A stretch of DNA of 64,000 nucleotides from Gonocerus acuteangulatus (lineage: Eukaryota; Arthropoda; Insecta; Hemiptera; Coreidae): NCBI GenBank assembly GCA_946811695.1, contig OX328132.1, forward strand, positions 126,192,808 through 126,256,807, written 5' to 3'. The number at the start of each line of letters is the position of its first letter. Position 1 is the first letter of the stretch. A model generated the notes under the pieces. That model ran no database searches. It saw only the letters and a list, made by a program, of their open reading frames with translations, and was not told the DNA's origin. The position numbers and the translations under genes were made by a program. Of this stretch, positions 20,931-31,915 are shown in pieces.

Positions 20931-21164
20931 TTTTTTAATTCAATTTAACAGTACAATGAGTATTTTAGTAAAACAAGGTAAGAAAATGAGAAACAGTGTT
21001 ATAGTGTTTCCAAAAGCGAAGGTTGAGAAAGAGGATTGAGTGATTTCAGCTTAGGTTACAATCACATCATGTTGTGGCGCTTAAAATCTTATATTACTTC
21101 TCTTTGATATTTCATTGTTTATTTTTCATGAATGATCAAAACCTATCAATAATTGCTTCTATTC

Positions 21165-21232
21165 CTAGGTGCTAAGGGGTATGAACGGAAACGCGGTAAG
21201 ATGACGCAGTTCCTGCGAGTCGGACCTTTTTA
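21165..21232 (+). repeat. Dispersed 'GATAAGAACGGAAACGCG' repeat, copy 3
   Basis: It reads GGTATGAACGGAAACGCGGT, then AAGATGACGCAGTTCCTGCG and AGTCGG. It is followed directly by a Penelope-type end. Confidence 0.75.
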
Positions 21233-21241
21233 AAAAATAAA

Positions 21242-21345
21242 AATGAGTTATATTTGTCAATGTTTCGACGTGAGTTCGAAGCCTTCTTCAGCGCTAAGAA
21301 GAAAGAAAGGGCTGAGCCTTATTCCCTTTAAGATGATGTGCATAA
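21242..21345 (-). ncRNA. Penelope-type terminus with hammerhead-like core
   Basis: On the minus strand CTGAAGA (21291-21285) and GAAAC (21266-21262) are 18 nt apart. TGACAAATATAACTCATTTTT follows, paralleling the 62087 motif. Stem II is weak (GGC/GTC). It is probably a decayed terminal repeat. Confidence 0.4.
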
Positions 21346-22057
21346 ACATAGGGCTTTGCAATATAAATTTTTTCTTTTGTAGATGGAAGGCCAATATATA
21401 ATAGTCAAAATTGCACAAAAGTCAATGTATTAAAACGGCTGTACGTTTAATAAACTTCAGGAGCTTAAAAATAAATACAGCCTAAAGGAGCGTAGGCGAA
21501 CCTTCTCCTGCCTGAGCAACTTTACAATAAATTGAATTTTGTGTAAGTTCTACTTCAATTTATTGATCCTACAGCTACACAAGGAAAAGAATGAGGGTTT
21601 TCTGCAAACTCAAACTTTAAAATGCGCGCAAGGCTCACTTGATTATACTATGGCATTTTTCTCTTAGAGAGACTGTTATGCCACAAACCGTTATGCCGTT
21701 TGAGTCATAAATAAGACGCGTTATGTATTCATGCATATATATTAGGGTGGCCCTTATTTTTCAACTTTCTAAAAGTTTACCTTCCCCCCCCCTATCTTGT
21801 TCCAATCAACAAAATAACGATCTGTGCAAAATATTAGCTAAATCGAACAACTCCGAGGCGACCCGCAATGACCTTGAAATATTGACATTTTGGTCCGAAA
21901 GTAATTTTTTCAGATATTTTTTTGTTTGTTATTTTTTTTTTATCACTTTTGAGCAGGTAAGCACTAGTAATGGAAATTAAATTAGGCGTTTTCTTTTTAA
22001 TATTAGATAAAAAGATAAACAATCAAGTCTGTCCCTGCTTCCTGAAAACGCACTCGT

Positions 22058-22612
22058 TTGCGCGGGAAGAAAGGAGTATCGTATCGTGTACCGGGAGCTG
22101 TAAGTCATGCTAGGTGGATGGCAAAGGCGATTTATCCATTCAAAATATACCTATTTCAGTTATCTCATAGCGAGAAAAATTCTTTAAGAAGAACATGTAT
22201 TTTTCTTTCGCGAGTGTACGTTCGAGCCTGGTTTCTATCACCAGACCCAATTGAAGCACCATATCATGACTTTCTATTCATGCATCAATTGATACATTAT
22301 CAGGATATGGATCCAGAAGTTAGTAAGGCTGCTGCAAAAAAGTTTTCCAATCATTTCTGGTTCTTAGTTCCCTAAACTTCATCCTTATTTCATGACAACG
22401 TTCCAACAGCGGTTAAGTCAAATATTGCTCAAGTTACGCTGGAAGCAGACAATCCTCAAGAAGAGGAAGAAGGAAAAAATCTACAAAAGAGGTACCTTCT
22501 CCACCAAAATGATTTTTCTTCCCTCACAAAAATCGATTTTTTCATATTGTTTTGCAGATCGTTGCCGGGGACCGGGAAAAATACCCGACTGCTACTAAAT
22601 CCTCCCTTAGAA
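22058..22612 (+). pseudogene. Transposon ORF remnant (arthropod-type uncharacterised protein)
   Basis: The open frame reads SYRVPGAVSHARWMAKAIYP, then a SLRRTCIFLSRVYVRAWF.SP segment and AAAKKFSNHFWFLVP, and stops near 22375. In another frame the sequence goes on: LFHDNVPTAVKSNIAQVTLE, then QKRYLLHQNDFSSLTKIDFF. I remember similar 'PGA.HHARWMAKAIY' proteins as multi-copy, uncharacterised predictions in arthropods and other invertebrates. That is memory, not a search. The frameshift near 22375-22400 means it is broken. Its position between matching inverted ends suggests it belongs to the transposon, perhaps part of its transposase or a companion protein. The true start is not determined. Confidence 0.5.
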
Positions 22613-22734
22613 AAACAAAATATTCAATATTTGTATTTTCTTATTGTTAACAATATGTCTTGTTCCTATAAAAATGTTTGTTTTAAATAAAAATGTGGTT
22701 GTCCTATACAAGTTGTGTGCATTATTAAAAACCT

Positions 22735-23398
22735 AACATTTTTTAATTTTTTCATCTTATCCCTGCAATTTCAAGCATTAAATGTTGAGATATATGGTTC
22801 AGAATGATTTTAAACAATTCCTTGGGTAGCCTGGATGTATCTACATAAATTGCAATAAGAAACGGATTGAGATAGAGAACAGTATATTTCTTTTTTAACG
22901 AAATTAATCGTTGCGTATACTATGTTTCAATTTCAAAGCGTTTGGGGGGGGGGGGTTTCCGATTGCGCTAAAATTTTGCATAACTAGTTTTTTTGTTAAA
23001 TGGAACAGAATGGGGGTGTGGGAGCAGCAAATTTTGACTTTCAAAGAAATCCCTATAGCTAAGGCCCACCCTAGTGTGTATAAATAAAATTCTCATAGTT
23101 TTTAAATTTTTTCATGTTATTCCAAACAGTTTTAGAATCGATTTTTGAGATATTTGATTCAAAATGATTTTAAACAATTTCTGGGGTCACCTTGATGTAT
23201 CTACGTACATTCCTTTTTAACGGAATTAATCGCTGCGTATACTATGTTTCAATTTCAAACCGTTTGCGGGTCGCCTAGCAGTTGTCCGATCGCCCTGAAA
23301 TTTTGCACAGCTAGTTTTTTTGGTGATTGGAACAGAATTGGGGGGTGGGAGCAGCAACATTTTGACTTTCAAAAAAGTCCCTATTGCTAAGGGCCATC

Positions 23399-23402
<4 letters not shown>
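22735..23402 (+). repeat. Tandem duplication of the transposon right end
   Basis: Units 22735-23075 and about 23090-23402 share, in order, AGAATGATTTTAAACAATT-like text, GATGTATCTAC, TTTTTAACG.AATTAATCG, TATACTATGTTTCAATTTCA and a GGGTGGGAGCAGCAA-type block. They are diverged, so the duplication is not recent. Confidence 0.75.
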
Positions 23403-23477
<75 letters not shown>

Positions 23478-23478
23478 A
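23402..23478. repeat. (TA)n-(TG)n compound microsatellite
   Basis: (TA)n to about 23455, then (TG)11 to 23477. Confidence 0.97.
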
Positions 23479-23849
23479 TTTATATTATTCACGAATGAAC
23501 AAGATTTGCTTCCGTCGTCATACGTAAAATATGGGGTTTGTGTTAAAAAATTCAGGGTATTAAGATTGGAGGGGTCAGTGCCAGAATAGAAGTTACAGGC
23601 GATAACCACTAAGCCGATTGAGACAAGAACAGACTCAACGTGGATTTTGGGTTTGCCTCGGTCTGCTGATTGGATATTCGTAGGTGTCCACTATGTGTGC
23701 TGGTCCACCATATCTTGTGAAACATTCACTACACGGTACCGGTGGCCCATTCGGCATAATGTTACTTCGCTGAGGAATAGTTTTTAACTGGCGATTCGGG
23801 TTTCATTCCGAGCGGTTTGTATGTTTTGGATTGGTCCAAAAATGGGACC

Positions 23850-24309
23850 AGATGGCTAACACTTGTTGATTGGTCAACGCCAACTTCTCTCGCAATGTCC
23901 CTCGCAGTTTTTTCTTCTACCAAAGCCCTCAGTTGGTCTTGATCATCAACAGAAGGCCTACCGCGAAATTCCTCATCTTCGAGATCGAAATCTCTAAGAC
24001 GAAATTTTTGGAACCATAGCTCGGCTGTACATTCACTGATGAATCCTTCGCCCCAACAAAATTAATGATTCGCGTGGTTCGAGTTTCACTTCGAGCATGA
24101 TGAAATATTGTTTTGACATGGTGTATTTAAGAGGTCCTTGCTAATAGAGAATCCAACACAAACTAAACTAATCTTTGAAGAAAAACAACATTTATAACCA
24201 TTGTTTATAATCCACTAACTAGACTTTAGATTATCTTTGCTTACTTGGGAAGCACTTGCCTAAACAAAATGAATATTCAAAACTTGCATTATTTTTGCAC
24301 CAACCCAGA
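23850..24309 (-). pseudogene. mariner transposase N-terminal remnant and element end
   Basis: On the minus strand the element end GGGTTGGTGCAAAAATAATG starts at 24309. About 190 bp of untranslated region follows, then a frameshifted N-terminal DNA-binding domain: LWFQKFRLRDFDLEDEEFRG, then RPSVDDQDQLRALVEEKTAR. This is the second helix-turn-helix of mariner transposases (W.QKFR.GDFDLED.PRSGRPS). The catalytic DD34D region is missing beyond about 23830, where unrelated sequence takes over. Frameshifts in the first ~40 residues and this truncation make it inactive. Confidence 0.75.
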
Positions 24310-25070
24310 AATAAGTTTTTGTTTTGTACTTTTCGCCTTTCAGAGGATACATTTATTTGGTTATACTGTAGTTTAGCGTCCTCCGAACCGATTATTTTCA
24401 CATTTTGCACTATTACGTATTTTGATGCACTAAACACGAATCCGATAATAAAAAAAAAAAAAAAAAAAATCGCTCTCAACTAGGAAAGAAGTTAAGCACT
24501 CAATCAAGTTCAATGTTATGTGGGTTAAGAAAGCTGGCGTAAACAACGTATTTGTAAACATGCGCATGTGCGGGTATGGGAAAGTCCGTAATAAAGAAGT
24601 CTAATTGAAATTTACCATCAGTTTTAAATAATGAAACAGTTCGCCTGAAAGCTGGTCGCCTGAACTTGAATGTATTCCGGCCGGTCTGTCAGTTAAGACT
24701 GTTCAGGCGACCGGCTTTCAGGCGGACTGCTCAGGTCTAACTGACAGGCCTGCCTGAATCGTGTGTAGGCTGCTTAAGGATTCGTGTTTAGTGCATCAAA
24801 ATACGTTATAGTGCAAAATGTGAAAATAATCAGTTCGGAGGACGCTAAACTTCAGTGTTACCATTTCCAGAGGATATATTTATTTTTAGGAATCAACAGT
24901 ATTTTATTTTATTTTTCATTTATTTTCTCCGTCTTTTAGGATAAATTAGTCATTACGAGTGACAAGCAACCCAATTGAATTTGGCAACTAGAGTCATATT
25001 TTCAAGACGTCGTCGCTTCTCTTTCATCTCAATAGATAAAATTAGGGTAATTATGCAACATGAAACATAC
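24310..25070. repeat. Composite inverted repeat with MITE in its loop
   Basis: The left arm (about 24330-24445: TTAGCGTCCTCCGAACCGAT, ATTTTGCACTATTACGTATT) is inverted at 24778-24885. The right side continues into a segment shared with 16290-16547. A MITE of the 10890 family lies between the arms. Confidence 0.65.
24636..24776. mobile_element. Short MITE of the 10890 family, copy 2
   Basis: It shares with 10890-11044 the text TCGCCTGAA, AAGACTGTTCAGGCG.CCGGC, TCAGGTCTAA.TGACAGGCCT and GTAG.C..CTT. The left end is shortened. Confidence 0.7.
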
Positions 25071-25618
25071 AGCGGTATGTTCGTGTTCATGTAAGGTCGA
25101 TGAAGATATGTTAAAGAAATGTTTAAGCAATTCTGTCAAGAGTCCAACCTCAATAGTAGAATTTGCCCAGCGATCAGGCACAAAGCCTGCGTTAATTCTT
25201 AGGCAGGGTAAAGCACAATTTTTTGTCGTGAGTACGAGAGGAATATGAAAAGAACTCAAGTCTGGTTTGTAGAACTATCAGACAATCCCCTGAACCTTAG
25301 GGGAGGAATACGGGAGGGGAAGACTCGACCCTTCTACACAGGCCTCCTTTCCCACCCTGCCCTCGTCGAGCTGAGGACAATACAGCTTTTCAGCATCTCA
25401 ACGAGCTAGGAGCGTAAGCATTGTCAAGAGAATTTGCCAGAGGAATATATACTCGGCTAACAAGGACACGTGAAGGAGAACAAAAGCTTAGCCCGGATGA
25501 AAACGTGTCAGAAAAGAACAACAAACCGTGTCAAAACTCTTAACACGGATGTTCGGAATTCAACTTGCCATTTAAACTTTGTTAAGAAATGAAAGTAAAC
25601 ACCTGAGATGAAAAAAAC

Positions 25619-25619
<1 letters not shown>
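25071..25619. other. No gene seen
   Basis: The open frame 25060-25248 on the plus strand (CSCSCKVDEDMLKKC) matches nothing I know and has no visible gene context. Confidence 0.45.

Positions 25620-25663
<44 letters not shown>
25620..25663. repeat. Poly(A) run of 44
   Basis: A pure A run with no recognisable retroelement upstream. Confidence 0.9.
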
Positions 25664-25666
<3 letters not shown>

Positions 25667-25794
25667 AGAAAATCTCCTAAATGATTCCTGACACTTGTGA
25701 AATAATTTTCTAAGCAAAAATGCAAAAAAGAAACACAATATCATGGGTAAAAATCAAAAGATGGATAGAACCTTCCATATTATACATTTAATAT

Positions 25795-25850
25795 TTAGCG
25801 CAACGTTTCGGACATTATTGACCTTCTTCAAACATATTATATTCAATCAA
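25795..25850 (-). ncRNA. Hammerhead-like motif, degenerate
   Basis: On the minus strand TTGAAGA (25830-25824) replaces CTGAAGA and GAAAC lies at 25809-25805. A GGTC..GTCC stem sits between them and GTTGCGCTAAA follows. This is the same layout as the other Penelope-type ends. Confidence 0.35.
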
Positions 25851-26109
25851 TTACAAACAAATCTAGGAGTCTTGTAGTGAAAATTAAGAGATTTAAGCAT
25901 CTTTACATTATAGACCATGCTGTATGTTAAATAAGGTTCATTGTCATCTAGAAATTGTGATGCCCTTAACTTAAAACATGTCTTGTAGATATATTTGTAA
26001 TTGGCTCAAGATTATATGCATGAAAAAGGACAATAAGATCCGAAACGTTAATTAAAAATTAAATGTAAAAACAGTGCTTCTAACAATCATTCCCATTATA
26101 AGCCTTTCT

Positions 26110-27120
26110 TCTAGACAAGGTCCTATACATTCATTTCAATATCGTAGTCCTTCTAAAATATACAATCATTCTCATCACAAGACCTTTCTCCTAGACAAGG
26201 TCCTATACATTCATTTCAATATCGTAGCGCTTCTAAAATATACAATCATTCTCATCACAAGACCTTTCTCCTAGACAAGGTCCTATACATTCATTTCAAT
26301 ATCGTAGTCCTTCTAAAATATACAATCATTCTCATCACAAGACCTTTCTCCTAGACAAGGTCCTATACATTCATTTCAATATCGTAGTCCTTCTAAAATA
26401 TACAATCATTCTCATCACAAGACCTTTCTCCTAGACAAGGTCCTATACATTCATTTCAATATCGTAGTGCTTCTAAAATATACAATCATTATCTTCACAA
26501 GTCCTTTCTCCTCGACAAGGTCCTATACATTCATTTCAATATCGTAGTACTTCTAAAATATACAATCATTCTCATCACAAGACCTTTCTCCTAGACAAGG
26601 TCCTATACATTCATTTCAATATCGTAGTACTTCTAAAATATACAATCATTCTCATCACAAGACCTTTCTCCTAGACAAGGTCCTATACATTCATTTCAAT
26701 ATCGTAGTACTTCTAAAATATACAATCATTCTCATCACAAGACCTTTCTCCTAGACAAGGTCCTATACATTCATTTCAATATCGTAGTACTTCTAAAATA
26801 TACAATCATTCTCATCACAAGACCTTTCTCCTAGACAAGGTCCTATACATTCATTTCAATATCGTAGTACTTCTAAAATATACAATCATTCTCATCACAA
26901 GACCTTTCTCCTAGACAAGGTCCTATACATTCATTTCAATATCGTAGTACTTCTAAAATATACAATCATTCTCATCACAAGACCTTTCTCCTAGACAAGG
27001 TCCTATACATTCATTTCAATATCGTAGTACTTCTAAAATATACAATCATTCTCATCACAAGACCTTTCTCCTAGACAAGGTCCTATACATTCATTTCAAT
27101 ATCGTAGTACTTCTAAAATA
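26110..27120 (+). repeat. 80-bp minisatellite, 13 copies
   Basis: TCCTATACATTCATTTCAAT recurs every 80 bp from 26121 to 27081. Copies 1-5 vary at ATCGTAG(TCC/CGC/TGC). Copies 6-13 all have ATCGTAGTAC and are otherwise almost identical. One diverged half-unit (TTATCTTCACAAGTCC, CTCGACAAGG) lies between copies 5 and 6. Confidence 0.97.
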
Positions 27121-27478
27121 TACAATCATCTTTCAGCGCAAGACCTTTCCTCTTGAGAACCTTTATTTCAAAGCCCGTTTGTTTCTAAAATATACAATCA
27201 TCCCTAATTAAAGGAACTTTTTTTTTTTTTTTTTACAAGCACTATACCTTCATTTCAAGACTACAGTTTATCTAAAATATAGAATCATCCCTCATGTCAA
27301 AGGAGATTTACTTTTAAAATATCCAGTCATCCTTCATAAGACCATTCTTTTCTCGTCATTAATGGTCCATATTTAAGTTATTTTGATTAGTTGCATACAG
27401 TGCTACCTTATATGTTGCGAGAAAATATTACGGCCGCTAAGGTTATATTTATATTTTGGGGTTCAGGTAACCTTCCAT
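27121..27478 (+). repeat. Decayed edge of the 80-bp array
   Basis: Fragments such as TCTAAAATATACAATCATC recur at 27109, 27184 and 27271 with diverged text between them. Nothing else is seen. Confidence 0.65.
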
Positions 27479-28912
27479 TTTTAATGGATTGATGAATGAA
27501 TGAAAGTAAATTTTATTTTATACCTTTACACAAATATTTAACAAAATAATAACTAAACAATTTACATTGGCTTGGGCAGTGTCCATCAGCCTGAGTGCAG
27601 GTAAGCATTAATTAATTAAACATTAAAAATAAAAAAATAAATAAAATAAAAACTTATATACTCCTTTTTAACAAAAACTTACAAAAAGAAAAAAAGATAT
27701 TCAAACAGAGAAAATAAAATAAAAATAAGCAAAACAAATTTATAAAAAAAAATGATTAAATAGCGAAAAGAGCACTAATACGTGGAGACAAAATTATAAA
27801 ACTTTAAATTAATAATTAAACTGACTAATAAGAAATTGCCTGTATTTGACCGCATTATTCAAATATTTATAAAGTGTGTCCCAGTTCCTTCCGTCTAGCT
27901 TTTTGTAAAGGAGATGATATTGTGACGATTGAGACAGTTCAGCCCATCGTCTCTGCTCGAGATTAGCGAGTGACAGCAGTATCCTGGAACTTACTTCTTT
28001 CATCAATGCAGGGTCACCGCTCGTCCAGCTGTCCATGCTCTCCCCAGCTCTGGCGAAAAGCTTCTCCCACTCCCTGAACAACCAGCCTTTTTTCCCTATA
28101 ATCTCGTCTAACAATCTACCAGGCAGCCTATGTCTCGGTAATATCAGCAGTCGTTGGATGTACTCGAGATGAATCTTTAGGGTGAGCAGGAAAATAGATT
28201 GCCTACCAGTCTCCAGGTATATGGCGTAGTTGGGGGTGTATGTTGGCAACCCGAAGAGCCGCTTTACGAAAGATCTCTGAACAGCCTCAACAGCTCCAAA
28301 CTCCTTCCATCCCCAAACTTGAGCGCCATAACAAAGAGAGGCTCGCGTCACTGCATCGAATACTTGGAACTTTGCGGAGATTGGGACTTGATGCTTCCTA
28401 ATAAATCGATTCCACACAGAATGCAGGGCATATTTGGCGACCCGAACCTTTTCATCGAAATGCTTAGTCATTGATAACCTAGGCTTGAGGATAACTCCAA
28501 GATATTTATATTTGTTCACAACTTCAATCTCTCGTCCACCAAGCTTCCATTCCTCGTCTTGGCTGGCCTCCCACCATTCCGAAATATCATTATCTTGGAT
28601 TTATTCATATTGATAGTCAGGTTCCAAATTCGACAGTAATCCTCCAGTTTATTTATCATGAACTGTAGAGAGTTTTTGTCTTCACTCAGAAGAACTATGT
28701 CATCCGCATACATAAGGCAAGGCACACGACCGTCTAGTATTCGCACTCCTCCGCTGAGCTCCTCAGGCAAATCATTTATATAGGCAGAAAACAAAATAGG
28801 ACTCAATAAGCAGCCTTGCTTTACTCCAGAATCAGTGCTGAAAAAGCTGGTAATGACACCCTTGTTCCAGACTGCAGACTCCGTATCCTTGTAGAGGTTT
28901 TAATGGATTGAT
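27479..28912 (-). mobile_element. 5'-truncated LINE with 15-bp target duplication
   Basis: TTTTAATGGATTGAT occurs at 27479-27493 and 28898-28912, exactly bounding a minus-strand LINE (27494-28897). The 3' end finishes in a TTCA repeat (TTTCATTCATTC on the minus strand) rather than poly(A). The 5' end is cut within the RT domain, as usual for target-primed insertion. Confidence 0.92.
27809..28897 (-). pseudogene. Reverse transcriptase C-terminal half of a LINE
   Basis: The frame begins inside RT with GVKQGCLLSPILFSAYINDL, then PCLMYADDIVLLSE with the catalytic YADD. It continues with thumb motifs (MNKSKIMIF, KYKYLGVIL) and a long C-terminal region ending near 27809. A single frameshift near 28553 splits it into 28806-28516 and 28519-27809. 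By family knowledge this is the endonuclease-RT protein of a non-LTR retrotransposon. The clade cannot be fixed without the N-terminal endonuclease. The text is otherwise well preserved, so the copy is not old. Lacking the 5' half, it cannot move. Confidence 0.9.
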
Positions 28913-29687
28913 TATTTAACTTTAGGAATACATTTCACTTATTGGCACCTTTTGGCTGTCATATAGCGATTTTACTAAAATCAAAACAGAAATTACGCCC
29001 GTTAAGACATGTTATATTTTTATCTAGAGTGGAAAGTTAAAGTCAACCTCCCACTTCTAATAAAAAAAAACTCTCATTTGTTAAGGAAATGCGACGTATA
29101 AGAAAAAAAAGTGTTTCCATGCGGACGCACAAAACTTATGGTGGGCATTGTGTTAACCTCGGCATTCATTTTTAAAACACTTTTCAAAAATTCTTTTAAG
29201 GGTACAATGTATCAGGCCGAATATGTAACTTTTTTTGCAATACAGGCCATATTTTAAACATTTTAAATGATTTTTAATGTAAATGATTTTTATTTATTTA
29301 TTATTTACAATAACATGTGAAATTTACAAAACTTAAAATATTATTCATATCCATTATGTATTTTTTTTTATAAGTTCCTTTAACTATATTTTTAGAAAAC
29401 TCAAAAAATGTTTTTAATTATTGTAAATATTTTTTCTTTACTATGTAAATCTTAAAATCTTATTTATTTTTGTTTTATTTTCTTATTTTTCCTTTAATTT
29501 GACGATTATATCCTTTTTAGGAATTATATATCGTAAGGAAAATCAAGGTAATAACTAACAAGGTCACTCAACAAGTTATTATTAGAGAGATATCAATTGC
29601 TCTATTGACGAAACAGTTTTTTTGTTTTTTTTAATCTAATGCGATATTCACGCTATAAAAATAAGCAAAACCGTTCAAGGAAACAAT
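28913..29687. other. No gene seen; A/T-rich
   Basis: I see low-complexity A/T-rich sequence only. Confidence 0.5.
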
Positions 29688-29757
29688 ATTATACATTTTT
29701 CTACTAGATTCGAAAATCACAAGGCCAATTTTCGAATCTATTAGAAAAATGTATAAT
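29688..29757. repeat. 30-bp near-perfect hairpin
   Basis: ATTATACATTTTTCTACTAG (arm 29688-29717) is the inverse of 29728-29757 with one mismatch and a 10-bp loop. The size suits either a tiny foldback element or a small-RNA precursor. Confidence 0.85.
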
Positions 29758-30855
29758 GAAAACCAGAAAAATCGGACTAGTTGGTTATAGTAAAAAAAAA
29801 TCTAAAAGAGCAAACGATTTTTATATTATTGCCTTCCCGAGGATTTTTATCAGTTCAGGAAACTCCTGCAGGACGGAATTTGTGTTAGTAAACAAGTCAG
29901 TTTTTATTTTTACAATGAAAATTTATTTTGAAACTATTTTTCATTATTATTGGTTTAAATATATTAATTTACGGATATCGAATGCGTTTAGATGGGTCGT
30001 GTCAAGCTAAATAGTGCAAATCGATAAAAACATATCGATTCGGAAAGTATCTCAAACAATATCAAATGTTATTTTCTTGACCCCATTGACAGGCAAGAAC
30101 TTACATGAAAATCGGCCTTCCTTATGTCTGACAGTATCAAGGAAGAGAAATTGTAATAATACATATGTTCAAGATACAAATATTTTTTATTTTAAGGTTC
30201 TTTGCCAAAAAAAGGAAAAAGACGCTTTGCCAAAATACTATTGGCCTGTTACCTCGCAAAGTAAAATAAATTAAAAATGAACATATGCTAGCATCGGCTA
30301 ATAGGAGTCGATGCTACGGGAAAAATCGCGCTAAAAAGTAACACAAAAGTTACTTTATCTACACTAAATGAAACAAAAAAAAAAAAAAAAAAAAAAAAAA
30401 AATAAGAATCTTCTATTTTTAACATGATGTGCAATAGTAAATATATTATTACAGAAAAAAATCAAAGAGTGACAAGGATGAATTAGGAAAGCTTTAATAA
30501 TACTAAAAAAAAAATATGAAAATAAAAGATAAAAAATAAATTAAATAAAAGAAAACTTGAAAATGAACAAACAAACCATGACTTTATATAAATATCAGGC
30601 TTGTTTTAATAATTCTAGATATTGCATGATGCACTCGCTCTAGGCTTAGAAATATTTCAGAGCTGCATCATAGATTGATTAAAGTAATTCATTTCTTATT
30701 ATTGAAAACTTGAAACATATTTTTCACGAACTCTCCAAAATGTATTTAAGCATGTAATAAGCTATTTGGAACATCCCAAAGATTCTCAAAATTATATTAT
30801 TTCTCCGCGACTATTATCTCAAGTTGCACCACCTCAAAACTAAATTTCGTCCGCC
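29758..30855. other. No gene seen; A-run at 30375-30402
   Basis: AT-rich with small unrecognised frames (29756-30010, 30014-30274). A 28-base A run and a short inverted pair (TAGCATCG and CGATGCTA near 30288 and 30310) are the only structures noted. Confidence 0.45.
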
Positions 30856-31089
30856 CACGGTTCACTGCTAATATTACAACATATTGAATCTTCTGAGAGT
30901 ACATTGCGACTATTACACCATATTGCATCTCCTGAGAGTACATTGCGACAATTACACCATATTGCATCTCCTGAGAGTACATTGCGACTACTAAACCATA
31001 TTGCATCTCCTCAGAGTATATTGTGACTATTACACGATATTGCTTCTCCGCAGAGTTCGCTGCGACTATTAAACTATATGGCACCACCT
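30856..31089. repeat. 39-bp tandem repeat, about 6 copies
   Basis: GAGAGTACATTGCGAC recurs at 30895, 30934 and 30973, with diverged units on both sides. Thirteen-codon units leave a minus-strand frame open (MYSQEMQYGVIVA). I treat it as a by-product of the period. Confidence 0.92.
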
Positions 31090-31629
31090 CAAAAACGAAA
31101 TTCTTTCTTCTCAAAAATTAGCGAGTTATTTTATCAAAAAAAAAAAAACTTCAATTAAATGTTTCCTATCAGTTGGAATTGTTTTCAGGGAAAGAAACTT
31201 GCTATATAACATTATATAATAATGAGAAAAATGTAAATGGGTATTTATCTTAAAACAAAATGGACCTATGGAAATCCGTCGCTACCTGAAAACCAGCAAC
31301 AACCACCAAATTCAAAATATATGAAGTGGAATTCAATTTTAAAAGGAATAGCTGGGCAATCCGATTTTATTTTAAATTTAAACTTCGGTTATTTTGGCTA
31401 CAACAAATGTCAGAACGATATATATAATAAAATGTTAACGTTATTTTTACAATAATAACACATCTGTTTTCGGGTTGGGATACCTTTTTCTAGCCAAAAT
31501 AGGGGTGATAGTTTAACTTTGTCAGACAAAATCTAACAGCTCTTGAAGGAATCCAACATCCAACACTAGAAACGCATTTTCCCGCCTTAGCACTCAGAAT
31601 ATGAAACATTTTTATTTTTGTTCGGCGAC
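31090..31629. other. No gene seen
   Basis: AT-rich sequence with no recognisable feature. Confidence 0.45.
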
Positions 31630-31915
31630 TTACGGAGGCATTTGCCTAGTTTACGGGTGCATTATTTAAACGTATACATTGAAATATAACCTCATCAAAA
31701 ATTGTAAGTAAACAAAGAATAATATTAGAATTAAGAATTCCTTTATTTGTGCGTTTCTACTTGTCCATTGGGACCACCAGTATTTTACTGAAGTCATATC
31801 TTGCCTAGTGCCAGAGGCCGATGTACGAGTCGAGTTCTTTTGGCTGAGGCTTCCAGCTGTTGGCATTATAAAAGGGTGGCAACCTCTAGATAGACCGGCT
31901 TTAATAGCCTAATTG
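31630..31915 (+). mobile_element. SINE-like copy with the shared core
   Basis: CTGTTGGCATTATAAAAGGG, then TGGCAACCTCTAGATAGACC, at 31857-31896 matches the core of the 5S-derived SINE, including the GCTGTTGGC that precedes it. I could not recognise the head upstream (31630-31855) as tRNA or 5S. The left limit is a guess. Confidence 0.55.

Larger units (their letters stand above)
21742..23402 (+). mobile_element. DNA transposon with TAGGGTGGCCCTTA ends
   Basis: The left end TAGGGTGGCCCTTATTTTTC (21743) is matched inverted at 23401 (AAGGGCCATCCTA) and again at about 23074 (AAGGCCCACCCTA). Subterminal similarity extends for about 120 bp. It includes AACTAGCTGTGCAAAATTTC on the inverted right end, comparable with CGATCTGTGCAAAATATTAG on the left. 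Both outer ends abut TATA sequence. The interior contains a broken ORF (22058-22600). The right end is present twice in tandem, and I do not know the superfamily. Confidence 0.7.

Noticed and set aside
25060..25248. 62-codon Cys-rich ORF as a small secreted protein
   Set aside because: There is no signal peptide and no conserved cysteine pattern, and it lies beside composite repeats.
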